A DNA stretch of 34,379 nt from UBA5976 sp037137575 (lineage in GTDB: Bacteria > Actinomycetota > Actinomycetes > S36-B12 > UBA5976), in assembly GCA_037137575.1 (NCBI GenBank), contig JBAXKB010000009.1, positions 1 through 34,379 of the forward strand, given 5' to 3'. The stretch's first letter is position 1; every line of letters begins with the position of its first letter. The position numbers were made by a program, and so were the translations under genes. Below the pieces are notes generated by a model. That model saw only the letters and a program-made list of their open reading frames with translations, had not been told where the DNA came from and did not search any database. Positions 14,579 through 22,947 of this stretch are shown here, piece by piece.

Positions 14579-15333
14579 TCTTGCAAGCTCGCACGTAAAT
14601 TAGTCAGAGTATGGGCAAGTATTCGGGAAACGTGCATTTGCGAAATACCAAGAGTGCGAGCAATCTCAGTTTGGCTCTTGTTTTCAAAAAAGCGCATAAC
14701 CAGAATGTCTTTTTCTCGTTCGGGCAATGCCAGTAGAAGGGGCTTGAGCGACTCGCGGTATTCAACCCCTTCTAAAGCTTCATCGATAGAGCCAAAACGA
14801 TCGCCAAGTGTTGGGGCGTCAGGGTCAAATGCAGTGTCTAAACTCACGGTGGAGTAGGCCGAATTTGCATTCAAGGCTTCAACCACATCGTCGAGCTCAA
14901 TTTTTAGGTAGTCGGCTATCTCTTGAACTGTTGGCGCGCGATCTAGTTGCTGTGACAACTGTGTAACGGCTTTACTAACCGAAGCGCCAAGCTCTTGAAG
15001 TCTGCGTGGTACCCGAACTGCCCAGGTCTTGTCCCGGAAGTATCGCTTGATTTCGCCAACGATTGTCGGCATAGCAAAGGTTGAAAATTCAAAACCCTTT
15101 TCCGGCGCAAAACGATCTATCGCTTTAATCAATCCAATGGTGCCAACTTGAATTAGATCATCCAATGGTTCACCGCGATTGGCGTACTTGCGGGCGATGT
15201 GAGTCACTAACCCAAGGTGACTCGAGATTAATTCATCCCGTACTACTGATTTGCGTGGATCTCCATCGGCGAGCGCAGCAAATTCGGCGAACAACACGTG
15301 ATCTTGTTCGCGTGTGTTGGTTGGGTTAGGCAC
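14575..15333 (-). CDS. sigF: RNA polymerase sigma factor, SigB/SigF/SigG family
   Basis: General-stress sigma factor, 252 aa. Region 2 (SSHLGLVTHIARKYANRGEPLDDLIQVGTIGLIKAIDRFAPEKGFEFSTFAMPTIVGEIKRYFRDKTWAVRVPRRLQEL), region 3, and region 4 (LPEREKDILVMRFFENKSQTEIARTLGISQMHVSRILAHTLTNLR) are all present. The family is controlled by partner switching with an anti-sigma factor, here encoded directly upstream with an 8-nt overlap. The operon is sodN-rsbW-sigF. Confidence 0.94.
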   Translation of the reverse strand: MPNPTNTREQDHVLFAEFAALADGDPRKSVVRDELISSHLGLVTHIARKYANRGEPLDDLIQVGTIGLIKAIDRFAPEKGFEFSTFAMPTIVGEIKRYFRDKTWAVRVPRRLQELGASVSKAVTQLSQQLDRAPTVQEIADYLKIELDDVVEALNANSAYSTVSLDTAFDPDAPTLGDRFGSIDEALEGVEYRESLKPLLLALPEREKDILVMRFFENKSQTEIARTLGISQMHVSRILAHTLTNLRASLQD

Positions 15334-15709
15334 TCGCCACCACTCGTGACTTCAAGGTCAACGTGATTGCGCCATCGCTAGCAAGGTCGCACTTAGCTTC
15401 TGACACTGAACCGGTTACAACAGCCCAAGCCCACTGGCAAGCATCGCTTTGCAAAACGCTTTGCGAACTTCCAACCGGACCTACTACTTTGATTTCAATT
15501 CCGCCGCCTGCGAATGAGTAGTCAACCAAGACATCTCCACTGGCTGGCTTGTGATTTATCACTATGGCGAAGGCTTCATCCATTGCCAGTGACCAGTCGG
15601 CTAACTCGTCAACGCCAAGTTCTGTGCGGGCGATAACTGAGTTTGTGGTGCTACGAACTAGCCCCACAAACTCAGCTTGGGCTGGTACCCGAAGATGAAT
15701 GTTGCTCAC
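15326..15709 (-). CDS. rsbW: Anti-sigma regulatory factor, RsbW/UsfX type
   Basis: A 127-aa protein of the GHKL anti-sigma class, expected to hold SigF inactive. I start at GTG 15709 (SNIHLRVPAQAEFVGLVRS); a longer frame from 15760 would overlap sodN by 44 nt. It resembles M. tuberculosis RsbW/UsfX: SLAMDEAFAIVINH in the N-box region and CQWAWAVVTGSVSEA near the C-terminus. The canonical N-box asparagine (ExxxN) is replaced, and no DxGxG box is visible, so ATP binding may be altered. It lies 7 nt after sodN and overlaps sigF by 8 nt. Confidence 0.82.
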   Translation of the reverse strand: MSNIHLRVPAQAEFVGLVRSTTNSVIARTELGVDELADWSLAMDEAFAIVINHKPASGDVLVDYSFAGGGIEIKVVGPVGSSQSVLQSDACQWAWAVVTGSVSEAKCDLASDGAITLTLKSRVVASA

Positions 15710-15716
15710 CTTACTA

Positions 15717-16112
15717 TTAGGCCTTTTTGGTTTCAGCAAAGATGACCGCAATTTCATCAATCTTTGCGATCAGGTCATCTGCTACCGCAACATCTACGGT
15801 GCCTTTGGTGCCGGCTGCACCGGCAAGTTTGGTTGCATCGTTGAACAGTTGGTGTAACTGCGGGAACTTCTCGAAGTGCGGAGCCTTGAAGTAATCGGTC
15901 CAAAGTACCCATAGGTGTTCTTTCACGATGTGTGAACGCTCTTCCTTGATTGAGACAGCACGCGCTTTAAAGTTCGCGTCATCAGAGGCATGATATTTTT
16001 CCATGCAAGCTTTTACTGACAGTGCTTCAATACGAGCCTGTGCTGGATCGTAAACACCACAAGGTAGGTCGCAGTGTGCGTTCACAACGATTGTTGGTTT
16101 GAAAAATTTCAT
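15717..16112 (-). CDS. sodN: Nickel superoxide dismutase
   Basis: Cytoplasmic Ni-SOD, 131 aa as precursor. ATG 16112 follows GGAGG with 5-nt spacing; a longer frame from a TTG at 16124 starts inside that ribosome site. The 12-residue propeptide MKFFKPTIVVNA is followed by HCDLPCGVYDPAQARIEA, the nickel hook in which mature His1, Cys2 and Cys6 bind Ni. The propeptide must be removed for activity, by the protease encoded divergently 145 bp away. It is the first gene of a putative operon with rsbW and sigF. Confidence 0.97.
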   Translation of the reverse strand: MKFFKPTIVVNAHCDLPCGVYDPAQARIEALSVKACMEKYHASDDANFKARAVSIKEERSHIVKEHLWVLWTDYFKAPHFEKFPQLHQLFNDATKLAGAAGTKGTVDVAVADDLIAKIDEIAVIFAETKKA

Positions 16113-16257
16113 TGATGCCTCCAAAGGACAATAAAGCGATTTATGTTTTAAGTTTACCTAAAATTACTCTTCAGGTCGCATTTCAGTTACTAAAATTGGA
16201 TACACTCAAACATCAAACTCATTTAAACAAGTATGCGACAAGGTCTTGGGGATCACA
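16113..16257. promoter_or_regulatory. Divergent sodN / sodX promoter region
   Basis: An AT-rich 145-bp region between two functionally linked genes. I searched it by eye for a Nur-type inverted repeat (TTGCAA-N5-TTGCAA) and a SigF-type promoter (GTTT-N15..17-GGGTA) and saw no convincing match for either. Weak -10-like sequences are present on both strands but cannot be assigned. Confidence 0.3.
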
Positions 16258-16581
16258 GTGGCTTTCGGAAAAGCAGTAGTGCGGGGACTGAGTATGGTTC
16301 CAAATTTAGGTTACGGTGACGAGCTTTTAATCCGCCACGGTGCAAAAATTTCGGTCGGTGATGTGGTCGTATTTCGCCGCTCCGGTCAAAATGATATAAA
16401 GCGTGTGGAATCAATCTCTGATGACGGCTTGTTTGTTGTTGGCGACAATTTAATGGCTTCGCTAGATTCCAGAACCTATGGACTTATTCGCCACGACCAA
16501 ATCTTAGGAAAAGCACTGTTTCGAATTAAGCCTAAGTTTGGGCGAATTACTAACAATAGGTTAGAAGTAGAAAACTCATAG
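16258..16581 (+). CDS. sodX: Nickel-type superoxide dismutase maturation protease
   Basis: Signal-peptidase-like (S24/S26) serine protease, about 107 aa, that removes the Ni-SOD propeptide. Nucleophile motif is GLSMVPNLGYGDELLIR (Ser12 from this start), general base in DIKRVESI (Lys48), and GDN...DSRTYG matches the conserved box E of the family. There is no membrane anchor, as expected for a protease acting on a cytoplasmic enzyme. GTG 16258 has GGGGA 5 nt upstream; a TTG at 16246 would add four residues (MGIT) but has no suitable ribosome site. Divergent from sodN. Confidence 0.93.
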   Translation: MAFGKAVVRGLSMVPNLGYGDELLIRHGAKISVGDVVVFRRSGQNDIKRVESISDDGLFVVGDNLMASLDSRTYGLIRHDQILGKALFRIKPKFGRITNNRLEVENS

Positions 16582-16600
16582 CCTATTTCGGCGTGTTCAT

Positions 16601-16620
16601 CCCGATTTAATCCAATCGGG
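16601..16620. other. Hairpin between sodX and the purine permease
   Basis: CCCGATT-TAATCC-AATCGGG forms a perfect 7-bp stem. There is no U-run directly after it, so it is a weak terminator at best. It also covers the expected -35 region of the permease promoter and could be an operator. Confidence 0.35.
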
Positions 16621-16625
16621 TTCAC

Positions 16626-16631
16626 TAGCGT
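16626..16631 (+). promoter_or_regulatory. Putative -10 element of the leaderless purine permease gene
   Basis: TAGCGT is followed by six bases and the ATG at 16638. No Shine-Dalgarno is present. Confidence 0.5.
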
Positions 16632-16637
16632 TTTCCT

Positions 16638-18119
16638 ATGGCTACAAATACATCGACACAGGGCACATCAGCATTGGACCGTTGGTTCCATATCACTGAG
16701 CGTGGCTCTACTCTCTCGACAGAAATCCGTGGCGGTTTGGTTACTTTCGTAACCATGGCTTACATCGTGGTTTTAAACCCACTGATTATTGGCACCGTCC
16801 CAGATAAATTCGGAAACCTCATCTCGGGTGACCCAATCTCAAACCCGGCAAACATCGGACATTCAATTGTTCTAGTTTCAGCTGGTACCGCACTAATCGC
16901 CGGCGTAATGAGCATTCTCATGGGCGCCATCGGCCGCTTCCCAGTAGCTCTAGCTGCGGGACTTGGCTTGAATGGTTTCCTTGCTTTCACTATCGCCCCA
17001 CAGATGTCATGGCCAGAAGCTCTTGGCCTGATGATCATCGGCGGACTCATAATGTTTGCCTTGGTGCTAAGTGGTTTCCGTCTGGCGGTATTCCGTGCGG
17101 TGCCTGAAGCATTGAAGTACTCAATTGGTGCTGGTATCGGATTGTTCATTGCACTTATCGGTTTAACCGATGCAGGAATAGTTCGTCCTGGCGTTCCACT
17201 TATCACCTTTGGTGTATTTGGACAGCTAGCGGGTTGGCCCATCTTTACCTTCGTTTTCGGCCTTCTGCTGATCATGGTCTTGGTAGCGCTTAGAATCCGT
17301 GGCGGTATTTTGATTGGGCTACTAGCAACTACCGTTTTGGCGGTAATTATTGAAGCGACAGCCAAAGTTGGCCCAATGAAAGATAACACTGGCGCTGTTA
17401 CCAATCCAACTGGCTGGGGACTAAATGTGCCTAAGATGCCAGCTAAAGCGATTGACTTCACAAACCCAATGGGCTTGTGGCATTTCAACCTAACTGGTGG
17501 AGTTCAGGCTGTTGGCGTTCTAACAGCCGTCATCTTAATCTTCTCACTTTTGCTAAGCGACTTCTTCGATTCAATCGGAACAGTTACTGGCTTGGCTAAT
17601 GAAGCAGGTTTGATTCAGGAGGATGGCGAGATTGAGCACATTCGCGAAATCTTGGTTGTTGACTCTGTTGCTGTAATGGCTGGCGCCGCTGGCGGTGTTT
17701 CATCCAATACTGCATACATTGAATCAGCATCTGGTGTTGGCGACGGCGCTCGTACTGGTATCGCAAGTATCGTTACTGGTGCGATGTTCTTAGTCGCGCT
17801 ATTCCTAGCGCCACTGACCCAGGTTGTTCCTTACGAAGCAGCTACACCGGCACTTGTCGTTGTGGGCTTCTTGATGTTCACCCAGATTCGCAAGATTCCG
17901 ATGGACGATTATGCATTAGCAATCCCTTGCTTCTTAACCATCGTCCTGATGCCATTCACCTACTCCATCACCAATGGTGTTGGCGCAGGCATCGTTAGCT
18001 ACGTTTTGATCAAGGTATGTCAGCGCAAGTTCAGTGAGATTTCTGTAATTATGTGGATTATCTCGTTGGCCTTCGTTGCCTACTTCGCTATCAATCCACT
18101 AACCCAGTTGATCAAGTAA
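16638..18119 (+). CDS. NCS2-family purine (adenine/guanine/hypoxanthine) permease
   Basis: Proton-coupled nucleobase importer of the AzgA-like branch (COG2252), 493 aa with about 12-14 membrane helices. N-terminal signature RWFHITERGSTLSTEIRGGLVTFVTMAYIVVLNPLI is typical; other family features are AAGLGLNGFLAFT, the DSIGTVTGLANEAGL segment and GAAGGVSSNTAYIESASGVGDGARTG. It sits between an oxidative-stress gene and the kgd locus with no functional link visible. Specificity among purines cannot be told from sequence. Likely leaderless. A strong bidirectional terminator follows. Confidence 0.93.
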   Translation: MATNTSTQGTSALDRWFHITERGSTLSTEIRGGLVTFVTMAYIVVLNPLIIGTVPDKFGNLISGDPISNPANIGHSIVLVSAGTALIAGVMSILMGAIGRFPVALAAGLGLNGFLAFTIAPQMSWPEALGLMIIGGLIMFALVLSGFRLAVFRAVPEALKYSIGAGIGLFIALIGLTDAGIVRPGVPLITFGVFGQLAGWPIFTFVFGLLLIMVLVALRIRGGILIGLLATTVLAVIIEATAKVGPMKDNTGAVTNPTGWGLNVPKMPAKAIDFTNPMGLWHFNLTGGVQAVGVLTAVILIFSLLLSDFFDSIGTVTGLANEAGLIQEDGEIEHIREILVVDSVAVMAGAAGGVSSNTAYIESASGVGDGARTGIASIVTGAMFLVALFLAPLTQVVPYEAATPALVVVGFLMFTQIRKIPMDDYALAIPCFLTIVLMPFTYSITNGVGAGIVSYVLIKVCQRKFSEISVIMWIISLAFVAYFAINPLTQLIK

Positions 18120-18142
18120 GTTAAGCAAACAAAACTCAATAA

Positions 18143-18177
18143 AATTGGGGCGCATCCAAAGTGGATGCGCCCCAATT
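18143..18177. terminator. Bidirectional intrinsic terminator
   Basis: A perfect 15-bp stem (18143-18157 pairs with 18163-18177, GC-rich core GGGGCGCATCC) with the 5-nt loop AAAGT. T-rich sequence follows on the plus strand (TTACTTTTAA) and also on the minus strand (TTTATTGAG, then TTTTG). It lies between the convergent purine permease and DUF6104 genes and would stop both. Confidence 0.88.
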
Positions 18178-18194
18178 ACTTTTAAGTCTGAAAA

Positions 18195-18374
18195 TTATTC
18201 GTCGACTTCTTCTTCATCTCGTGCTAGCCAAGTTGCTAGGCGCTCTACTGCAATTTCAAAGTCTGGATTCAGGTCAACAAATACCTGGAGTTTGGCAGCG
18301 AGCCAACTAATCGAAACTTCTTCGTCGCCTCGACGATTTTCAAGCTCTTCAATACCACGGTCTGTGAAATACAT
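18195..18374 (-). CDS. DUF6104 family protein
   Basis: A 59-aa acidic protein: it starts MYFTDRGIEELENRRGDEEV and ends ERLATWLARDEEEVDE. It matches a short actinobacterial family of unknown function commonly found next to kgd. A longer frame from 18449 would overlap kgd by 62 nt; the ATG at 18374 has AGGGA 5 nt upstream and gives the family's usual N-terminus. It is 13 nt downstream of kgd and probably co-transcribed. A link to 2-oxoglutarate metabolism is suggested only by position. Confidence 0.85.
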   Translation of the reverse strand: MYFTDRGIEELENRRGDEEVSISWLAAKLQVFVDLNPDFEIAVERLATWLARDEEEVDE

Positions 18375-18387
18375 GGATGTCCCTGAC

Positions 18388-21300
18388 TTAGCTAAATGCC
18401 TGTGCAACAAGCGTTTCTTGTTCAAGTTCGTGGCGATGATGTGAACCAACGGCTGGCGAAGAAGAAGCTGGACGAGACACCAAGCTAATTGGATGACCGA
18501 TTACTTGTGGCAAGTTCAGCAACATGAAGCTACCAGCGCCTTGATTGCGAGGCTCTTCCTGAACCCAGCGAACTTCGCGCAGGTTCGGCAACGATGCAAT
18601 TTCCGGTGGCAGTGTAATTTGTGGCAGTGGGTAGAGGCGCTCTAAGCGAATGATTGCCACATCCTTGCGACCGGTCTTTTCCCGCTGCGCCAACAAGTCG
18701 TAATACACCTTGCCGCTACACAACAGAACAGTTTTTACATCCTGCTTGTTCACAGATTCATCAGGCAGCATTGAGCGGAAAGATCCTGTTGTGAAATCTT
18801 CAGTCTTAGAAGTTGCATACTTTGCTCGAAGCAAAGACTTTGGAGTAAAAATAACCAGCGGGCGGATTAGTGGTGAGTAAACCTGCCAGCGCAGTAAGTG
18901 GAAATACGAAGCTGGAGTAGATGGCATAGCAACCGTGATGTTGTCCTGCGCGCAAAGTTGCAAGAACCGCTCGACGCGTGCTGACGAGTGATCGGGTCCC
19001 TGACCTTCGTAGCCGTGGGGGAGAAGCATCGTTACGTCACTTCGCTGTGCCCATTTTTGCTCACCAGAGCTGATGAATTCATCAATTATGGTTTGGGCGC
19101 CGTTTACGAAATCACCGAACTGTGCTTCCCACATAACTAAAGCTTCAGGGCGAATAACCGAGTAACCGTATTCAAAGCCAAGGGCTGCGAATTCGCTGAG
19201 CAATGAGTCGTAAACAGAAAGCTTGGCATCCCCTTCGTAGCACTGCTTAAGTGGCTTGTACTGCCAGCCGGTTTCTTTATCGACGATGACTGCGTGGCGG
19301 TGGCCAAAAGTTCCACGACGGCTATCTTGGCCAGCAAGGCGGACTGTTTTACCCTCAGTCAGTAGTGAACCTAATGCGAGTGCTTCACCCATACCCCAAT
19401 CGATACTGTCTGACTGAATCATCTCAGCGCGACGTTGTAGCTGTGGGACTAGACGAGGGTGAACTGTAAAGCCATCAGGCATTGTCAGCTGGCTGGCTAC
19501 AACTCGATCAATAACTGCCTGAGTGATTGCAGTTGGCACTTCACTTGGCGGCTGCTGCGGAGCAAGAGTTTGCTGACCGGTTGCAATAACTTCACTTACG
19601 TCCGAGCTGAAGTCTTCGTGTGAGCTTGCTTTGGTTTCTTGGAACACTCGCTCTAGTTCGTCTTGGTAATGCTTCAAAACTTCGTCGGCTTCTTCGCTGC
19701 TGATGTCTCCGCGACCTATGAGGGCTTCGGTGTACAACTTACGAGTTGACCGCTTGTTGTCGATGATTTCGTACATTAATGGCTGGGTCAGCGAAGGGTC
19801 GTCAGCTTCATTGTGACCACGACGACGGTAGCAAACTAGATCAATAACAACATCGCGATGGAATCTCTGACGGAAATCAAAGGCAAGTTGCGCCACCCAA
19901 ATTACAGCTTCCGGGTCATCGCCATTCACATGGAAAACTGGCGATTGGATCATTCGAGCAACATCGGTTGCATACACACTGGAGCGACTGTACTTCGGCG
20001 AAGTTGTGAACCCAACTTGGTTGTTAACAACAAGGTGGATTGTGCCACCTACGCGATACCCCTGAAGTTGGCTGAACTGTAGGGTTTCGGCAACTACACC
20101 TTGGCCGGCAAACGCGGCATCACCGTGCATCAAGACTGGAAGAACCGAGTATTCGTCTTTACCTAGCATGTCTTGCTTAGCGCGAACGATTCCTTCTAGA
20201 ACTGGATTAACTGCTTCTAGATGTGATGGGTTGGCAGCTAGATAAACGTCAACTGAGTTGCCACTTGATGCTTCAAAACGACCTTGTGTACCGAGGTGAT
20301 ACTTAACATCGCCAGAGCCTTGGACAGATTCAACGCCGTAGTTGCCTTCAAATTCATTGAAGATTCGGCCATAGCTCTTGCCAGCAATGTTTGCCAAAAC
20401 ATTTAACCGACCACGGTGAGGCATGCCGATACAAACTTCATGCAATTGCTCGTCCGCGGCAGCCTGCAGAATTTGATCAATCAGTGGAATCGTGCTTTCG
20501 CCACCTTCAAGGCTAAAGCGTTTTTGGCCAACAAACTTGGTCTGAAGGAAGGCCTCGAATGCCTCAGCTTCATTTAGTTTTCGCAGGATCCGTAACTGCT
20601 CTTCGCGGTCGAGTTTGTCGTGCGCCTTTTCGAAACGTTCCTGGATCCATCGGCGTTGTTCTGGATCTTGTAGGTGCATGTATTCAACGCCAATAGTGCG
20701 GCAGTATGCATTTCGAAGTACACCCAATATGTCGCGCAGTTTTGCAAATGGAGTTCCGCCGAAGCCACCAGTCGCGAATTCGCGATCGAGATCCCAAAGT
20801 GTCAGCCCATGATTGGCAACATCCAAATCTGGGTGAATTCGCGCTTCATAAGTAAGTGGATCCGTATCGGCCATTAAGTGGCCACGAACTCGGTAAGCAT
20901 GAATCATCTGCTGAACACGAGCAGTTTTATCTAGAACATCATCACGAGTTGCTGCGATATCTTCAGCCCAACGAATTGGTACATACGGAATACGAAGTGA
21001 GCGGAAGATGTCGTCGTAGAAGTTATCTGCGCCTAGGAGTAGTTGATGCACACGGCGTAGGAAATCGCCCGACTGCGCCCCCTGGATAACGCGGTGATCG
21101 TAAGTGCTTGTGAGAGTCAGAATTTTGCTTATGGCATTGCGAGTGATTGTTTCTTGCGATGCACCTTGCCATTCGGCTGGGTAATCCATCGCACCAACCG
21201 CAACAATTAATCCCTGCCCTGGCATTAACCGTGGCACAGAATGTACCGTGCCGATAGTGCCTGGATTAGTCAGACTAACCGTGATTCCTTGGAAATCTTC

Positions 21301-22107
21301 AACAGTTAGTTCAGCATTGCGAGCCTTTTTTAGTACAACATCGTAGGCAGTCCAGAATTGCCCAAAATCCATATTTTCCGCGGATTTAATGGCTGGCACC
21401 ATAAGTTGACGGGAGCCATCAGGCTTACTTAAATCGATAGCCAAGCCCATATTTACATGTTCGTTGCGCAGAATTGCTGGCTTGTCATCAAGAGTTGTGT
21501 AAGCCACATTCATGTCAGGCATTTCAGCGAGCACCCGAACGATTGCGTACCCAATCAGGTGCGTAAAACTAATTTTTCCACCACGTGCGCGAGCTAAATG
21601 ATTGTTGATGACAATTCGGTTGTCTATTAAAAGTTTCGCTGGGATAGCTCGAACACTCGTTGCTGTTGGAACGCTAAGACTTGCTTCCATGTTGGTTACA
21701 ACCCGGGCAGCTGGGCCTTTAAGTCTTTCTGGTCCCAAACCAACTTGGCTAGCCGCCACCGCGGGGGCGGGCAGAGTTTCATCGCGAGGTGTGGATCTTG
21801 TTGGAATTGGCCGAGACACTGGAGCCGGAGCGATTGGCTGCGCGGGAGTGTCAACAGTTGGGGCTGGAGTTAGTGCTGGAGTGAGCACAGGTTCGGTGGT
21901 TGTCGCAGCAGATGCCTCAGGCGCTGTTGCAGTTGCGGCAGCACTCTGAGTGCTTGCCTCTGGAGCAGTCGGATTACTTGGATCGTAGTTTTCAAAGAAC
22001 GCCCACCAGGCTGAATCAACAGACTGTTTGTCCTCTAAATATTGTTGATATAACTCATCGACGAGCCAGTCATTGGCTCCGAATGGACTGCTGGTCTGAT
22101 TAGACAC
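18388..22107 (-). CDS. kgd: Multifunctional 2-oxoglutarate decarboxylase/dehydrogenase E1 with succinyltransferase domain
   Basis: Fused TCA-cycle enzyme of actinobacteria (Kgd/OdhA), 1239 aa. Order: a short N-terminal segment with NDWLVDELYQQYLEDKQSVDSAWWAFFENY (12-41), an Ala/Pro/Thr linker (about 45-125), an E2-like acyltransferase domain (about 130-360) with STYDHRVIQG (His338) where classical E2 has HRxxDG, then the thiamine-diphosphate E1 domain (from about 395, MIHAYRVRGHLMADTDPL; GMPHRGRLNVLAN; YRRRGHNEADDPS; C-terminal EEPRNQGA). As in its relatives no lipoyl domain is present, so it must use that of another E2. GTG start at 22107 with AAGG about 10 nt upstream. Needs ThDP, relevant to the TPP-riboswitch operon 2 kb away. 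Confidence 0.97.
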   Translation of the reverse strand: MSNQTSSPFGANDWLVDELYQQYLEDKQSVDSAWWAFFENYDPSNPTAPEASTQSAAATATAPEASAATTTEPVLTPALTPAPTVDTPAQPIAPAPVSRPIPTRSTPRDETLPAPAVAASQVGLGPERLKGPAARVVTNMEASLSVPTATSVRAIPAKLLIDNRIVINNHLARARGGKISFTHLIGYAIVRVLAEMPDMNVAYTTLDDKPAILRNEHVNMGLAIDLSKPDGSRQLMVPAIKSAENMDFGQFWTAYDVVLKKARNAELTVEDFQGITVSLTNPGTIGTVHSVPRLMPGQGLIVAVGAMDYPAEWQGASQETITRNAISKILTLTSTYDHRVIQGAQSGDFLRRVHQLLLGADNFYDDIFRSLRIPYVPIRWAEDIAATRDDVLDKTARVQQMIHAYRVRGHLMADTDPLTYEARIHPDLDVANHGLTLWDLDREFATGGFGGTPFAKLRDILGVLRNAYCRTIGVEYMHLQDPEQRRWIQERFEKAHDKLDREEQLRILRKLNEAEAFEAFLQTKFVGQKRFSLEGGESTIPLIDQILQAAADEQLHEVCIGMPHRGRLNVLANIAGKSYGRIFNEFEGNYGVESVQGSGDVKYHLGTQGRFEASSGNSVDVYLAANPSHLEAVNPVLEGIVRAKQDMLGKDEYSVLPVLMHGDAAFAGQGVVAETLQFSQLQGYRVGGTIHLVVNNQVGFTTSPKYSRSSVYATDVARMIQSPVFHVNGDDPEAVIWVAQLAFDFRQRFHRDVVIDLVCYRRRGHNEADDPSLTQPLMYEIIDNKRSTRKLYTEALIGRGDISSEEADEVLKHYQDELERVFQETKASSHEDFSSDVSEVIATGQQTLAPQQPPSEVPTAITQAVIDRVVASQLTMPDGFTVHPRLVPQLQRRAEMIQSDSIDWGMGEALALGSLLTEGKTVRLAGQDSRRGTFGHRHAVIVDKETGWQYKPLKQCYEGDAKLSVYDSLLSEFAALGFEYGYSVIRPEALVMWEAQFGDFVNGAQTIIDEFISSGEQKWAQRSDVTMLLPHGYEGQGPDHSSARVERFLQLCAQDNITVAMPSTPASYFHLLRWQVYSPLIRPLVIFTPKSLLRAKYATSKTEDFTTGSFRSMLPDESVNKQDVKTVLLCSGKVYYDLLAQREKTGRKDVAIIRLERLYPLPQITLPPEIASLPNLREVRWVQEEPRNQGAGSFMLLNLPQVIGHPISLVSRPASSSPAVGSHHRHELEQETLVAQAFS

Positions 22108-22206
22108 TTAGAGCGGCCTTCCTCATTGATTTGCTAAGACTCAAGCGTACTCGCATATTGTTTCAGTAAATATGCGGTATCAAAGAAATTGGGGCAAAGT
22201 TAAGTT
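22108..22206. promoter_or_regulatory. Divergent kgd / SDR promoter region
   Basis: A 99-bp gap. CAAAGT precedes the SDR ATG by exactly six bases and is a possible weak leaderless -10. No operator or riboswitch is seen. Confidence 0.25.
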
Positions 22207-22947
22207 ATGACATCTTCATCCTGCCCAGACATGAGCGATAAAGTCGTTTGGATAACTGGCGGTTCGCGTGGAATTGGTTTTGCCGCTGCAACAGAGTTGG
22301 CCACCGCTGGCGCAACTGTTGTTTTGCTTGGCAGCACCGAAGAATCAGCTCAGGCTGCTGCTGAATCTTTGGTATCTCAGGGTCTTGATGTGATTGGTTT
22401 AGGTGTGGACATCGCTGATTGCACAGCCGTTGCGCAGAAAGTTGGTAATCATCCCTTGTCCGCTGGCGCAGATGTTTTGATCAATTGTGCTGGAGTAATG
22501 AGCGACAAGATGGCCAAAACTCTAAGAGCAACAACTGCTGAGTGGGACCGAGTGATGGGCATCAACTTTAATGGCACGCTAAATATGATTCAGGCGATTA
22601 CCCCGGGCATGGTGGAGCGCCGTGGCGGTCGGGTAATTAATGTTTCAGCTTGTCTGGGTAGATTCTCCGGTCCTGGACTTGCCGGCGGGTTAGCACCTTA
22701 TCGAATTTCAAAGACTGCCGTGAATGCGTTGACAAAAAACTTAGCTGCCGAACTGGGTTCGGGTAAGCGCGGCGTTTTAGTTGATGCGATGTGTCCCAAT
22801 CACACTCGCACCGACATGGGTGGCCCAGATGCACCGCGTAGTGCCCAGCAGGCAGCCGACACCATTGTTTGGTTAGCAACTCGTGAACATGACGAGCACA
22901 TTGAGACCGGCTTACTTTGGGAAGACCGCCAGATCGTTCCCTGGTAA
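22207..22947 (+). CDS. Short-chain dehydrogenase/reductase
   Basis: Classical SDR oxidoreductase, 246 aa, with Rossmann fold. NAD(P)-binding TGGSRGIG (residues 17-24), NCAG (93-96), and the catalytic YRISK (Tyr165, Lys169) with an upstream Ser in NVSACLG. The C-terminus ends GLLWEDRQIVPW. A second ATG at 22231 (MSDKVVW) is an alternative start. The substrate cannot be inferred; fatty-acid, sugar and steroid reductases share these motifs. Convergent and directly abutting the kinase gene, with no space between stops. Confidence 0.88.
   Translation: MTSSSCPDMSDKVVWITGGSRGIGFAAATELATAGATVVLLGSTEESAQAAAESLVSQGLDVIGLGVDIADCTAVAQKVGNHPLSAGADVLINCAGVMSDKMAKTLRATTAEWDRVMGINFNGTLNMIQAITPGMVERRGGRVINVSACLGRFSGPGLAGGLAPYRISKTAVNALTKNLAAELGSGKRGVLVDAMCPNHTRTDMGGPDAPRSAQQAADTIVWLATREHDEHIETGLLWEDRQIVPW

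Noticed and set aside
16113..16257. Nur box between sodN and sodX
   Set aside because: No TTGCAA-N5-TTGCAA-like repeat is present; nickel control cannot be claimed.
16760..17488. 242-codon minus-strand frame inside the purine permease gene
   Set aside because: It is the antisense of a conserved membrane protein; the Pro/Ser/Thr-rich translation is typical of the reverse complement of hydrophobic coding sequence.
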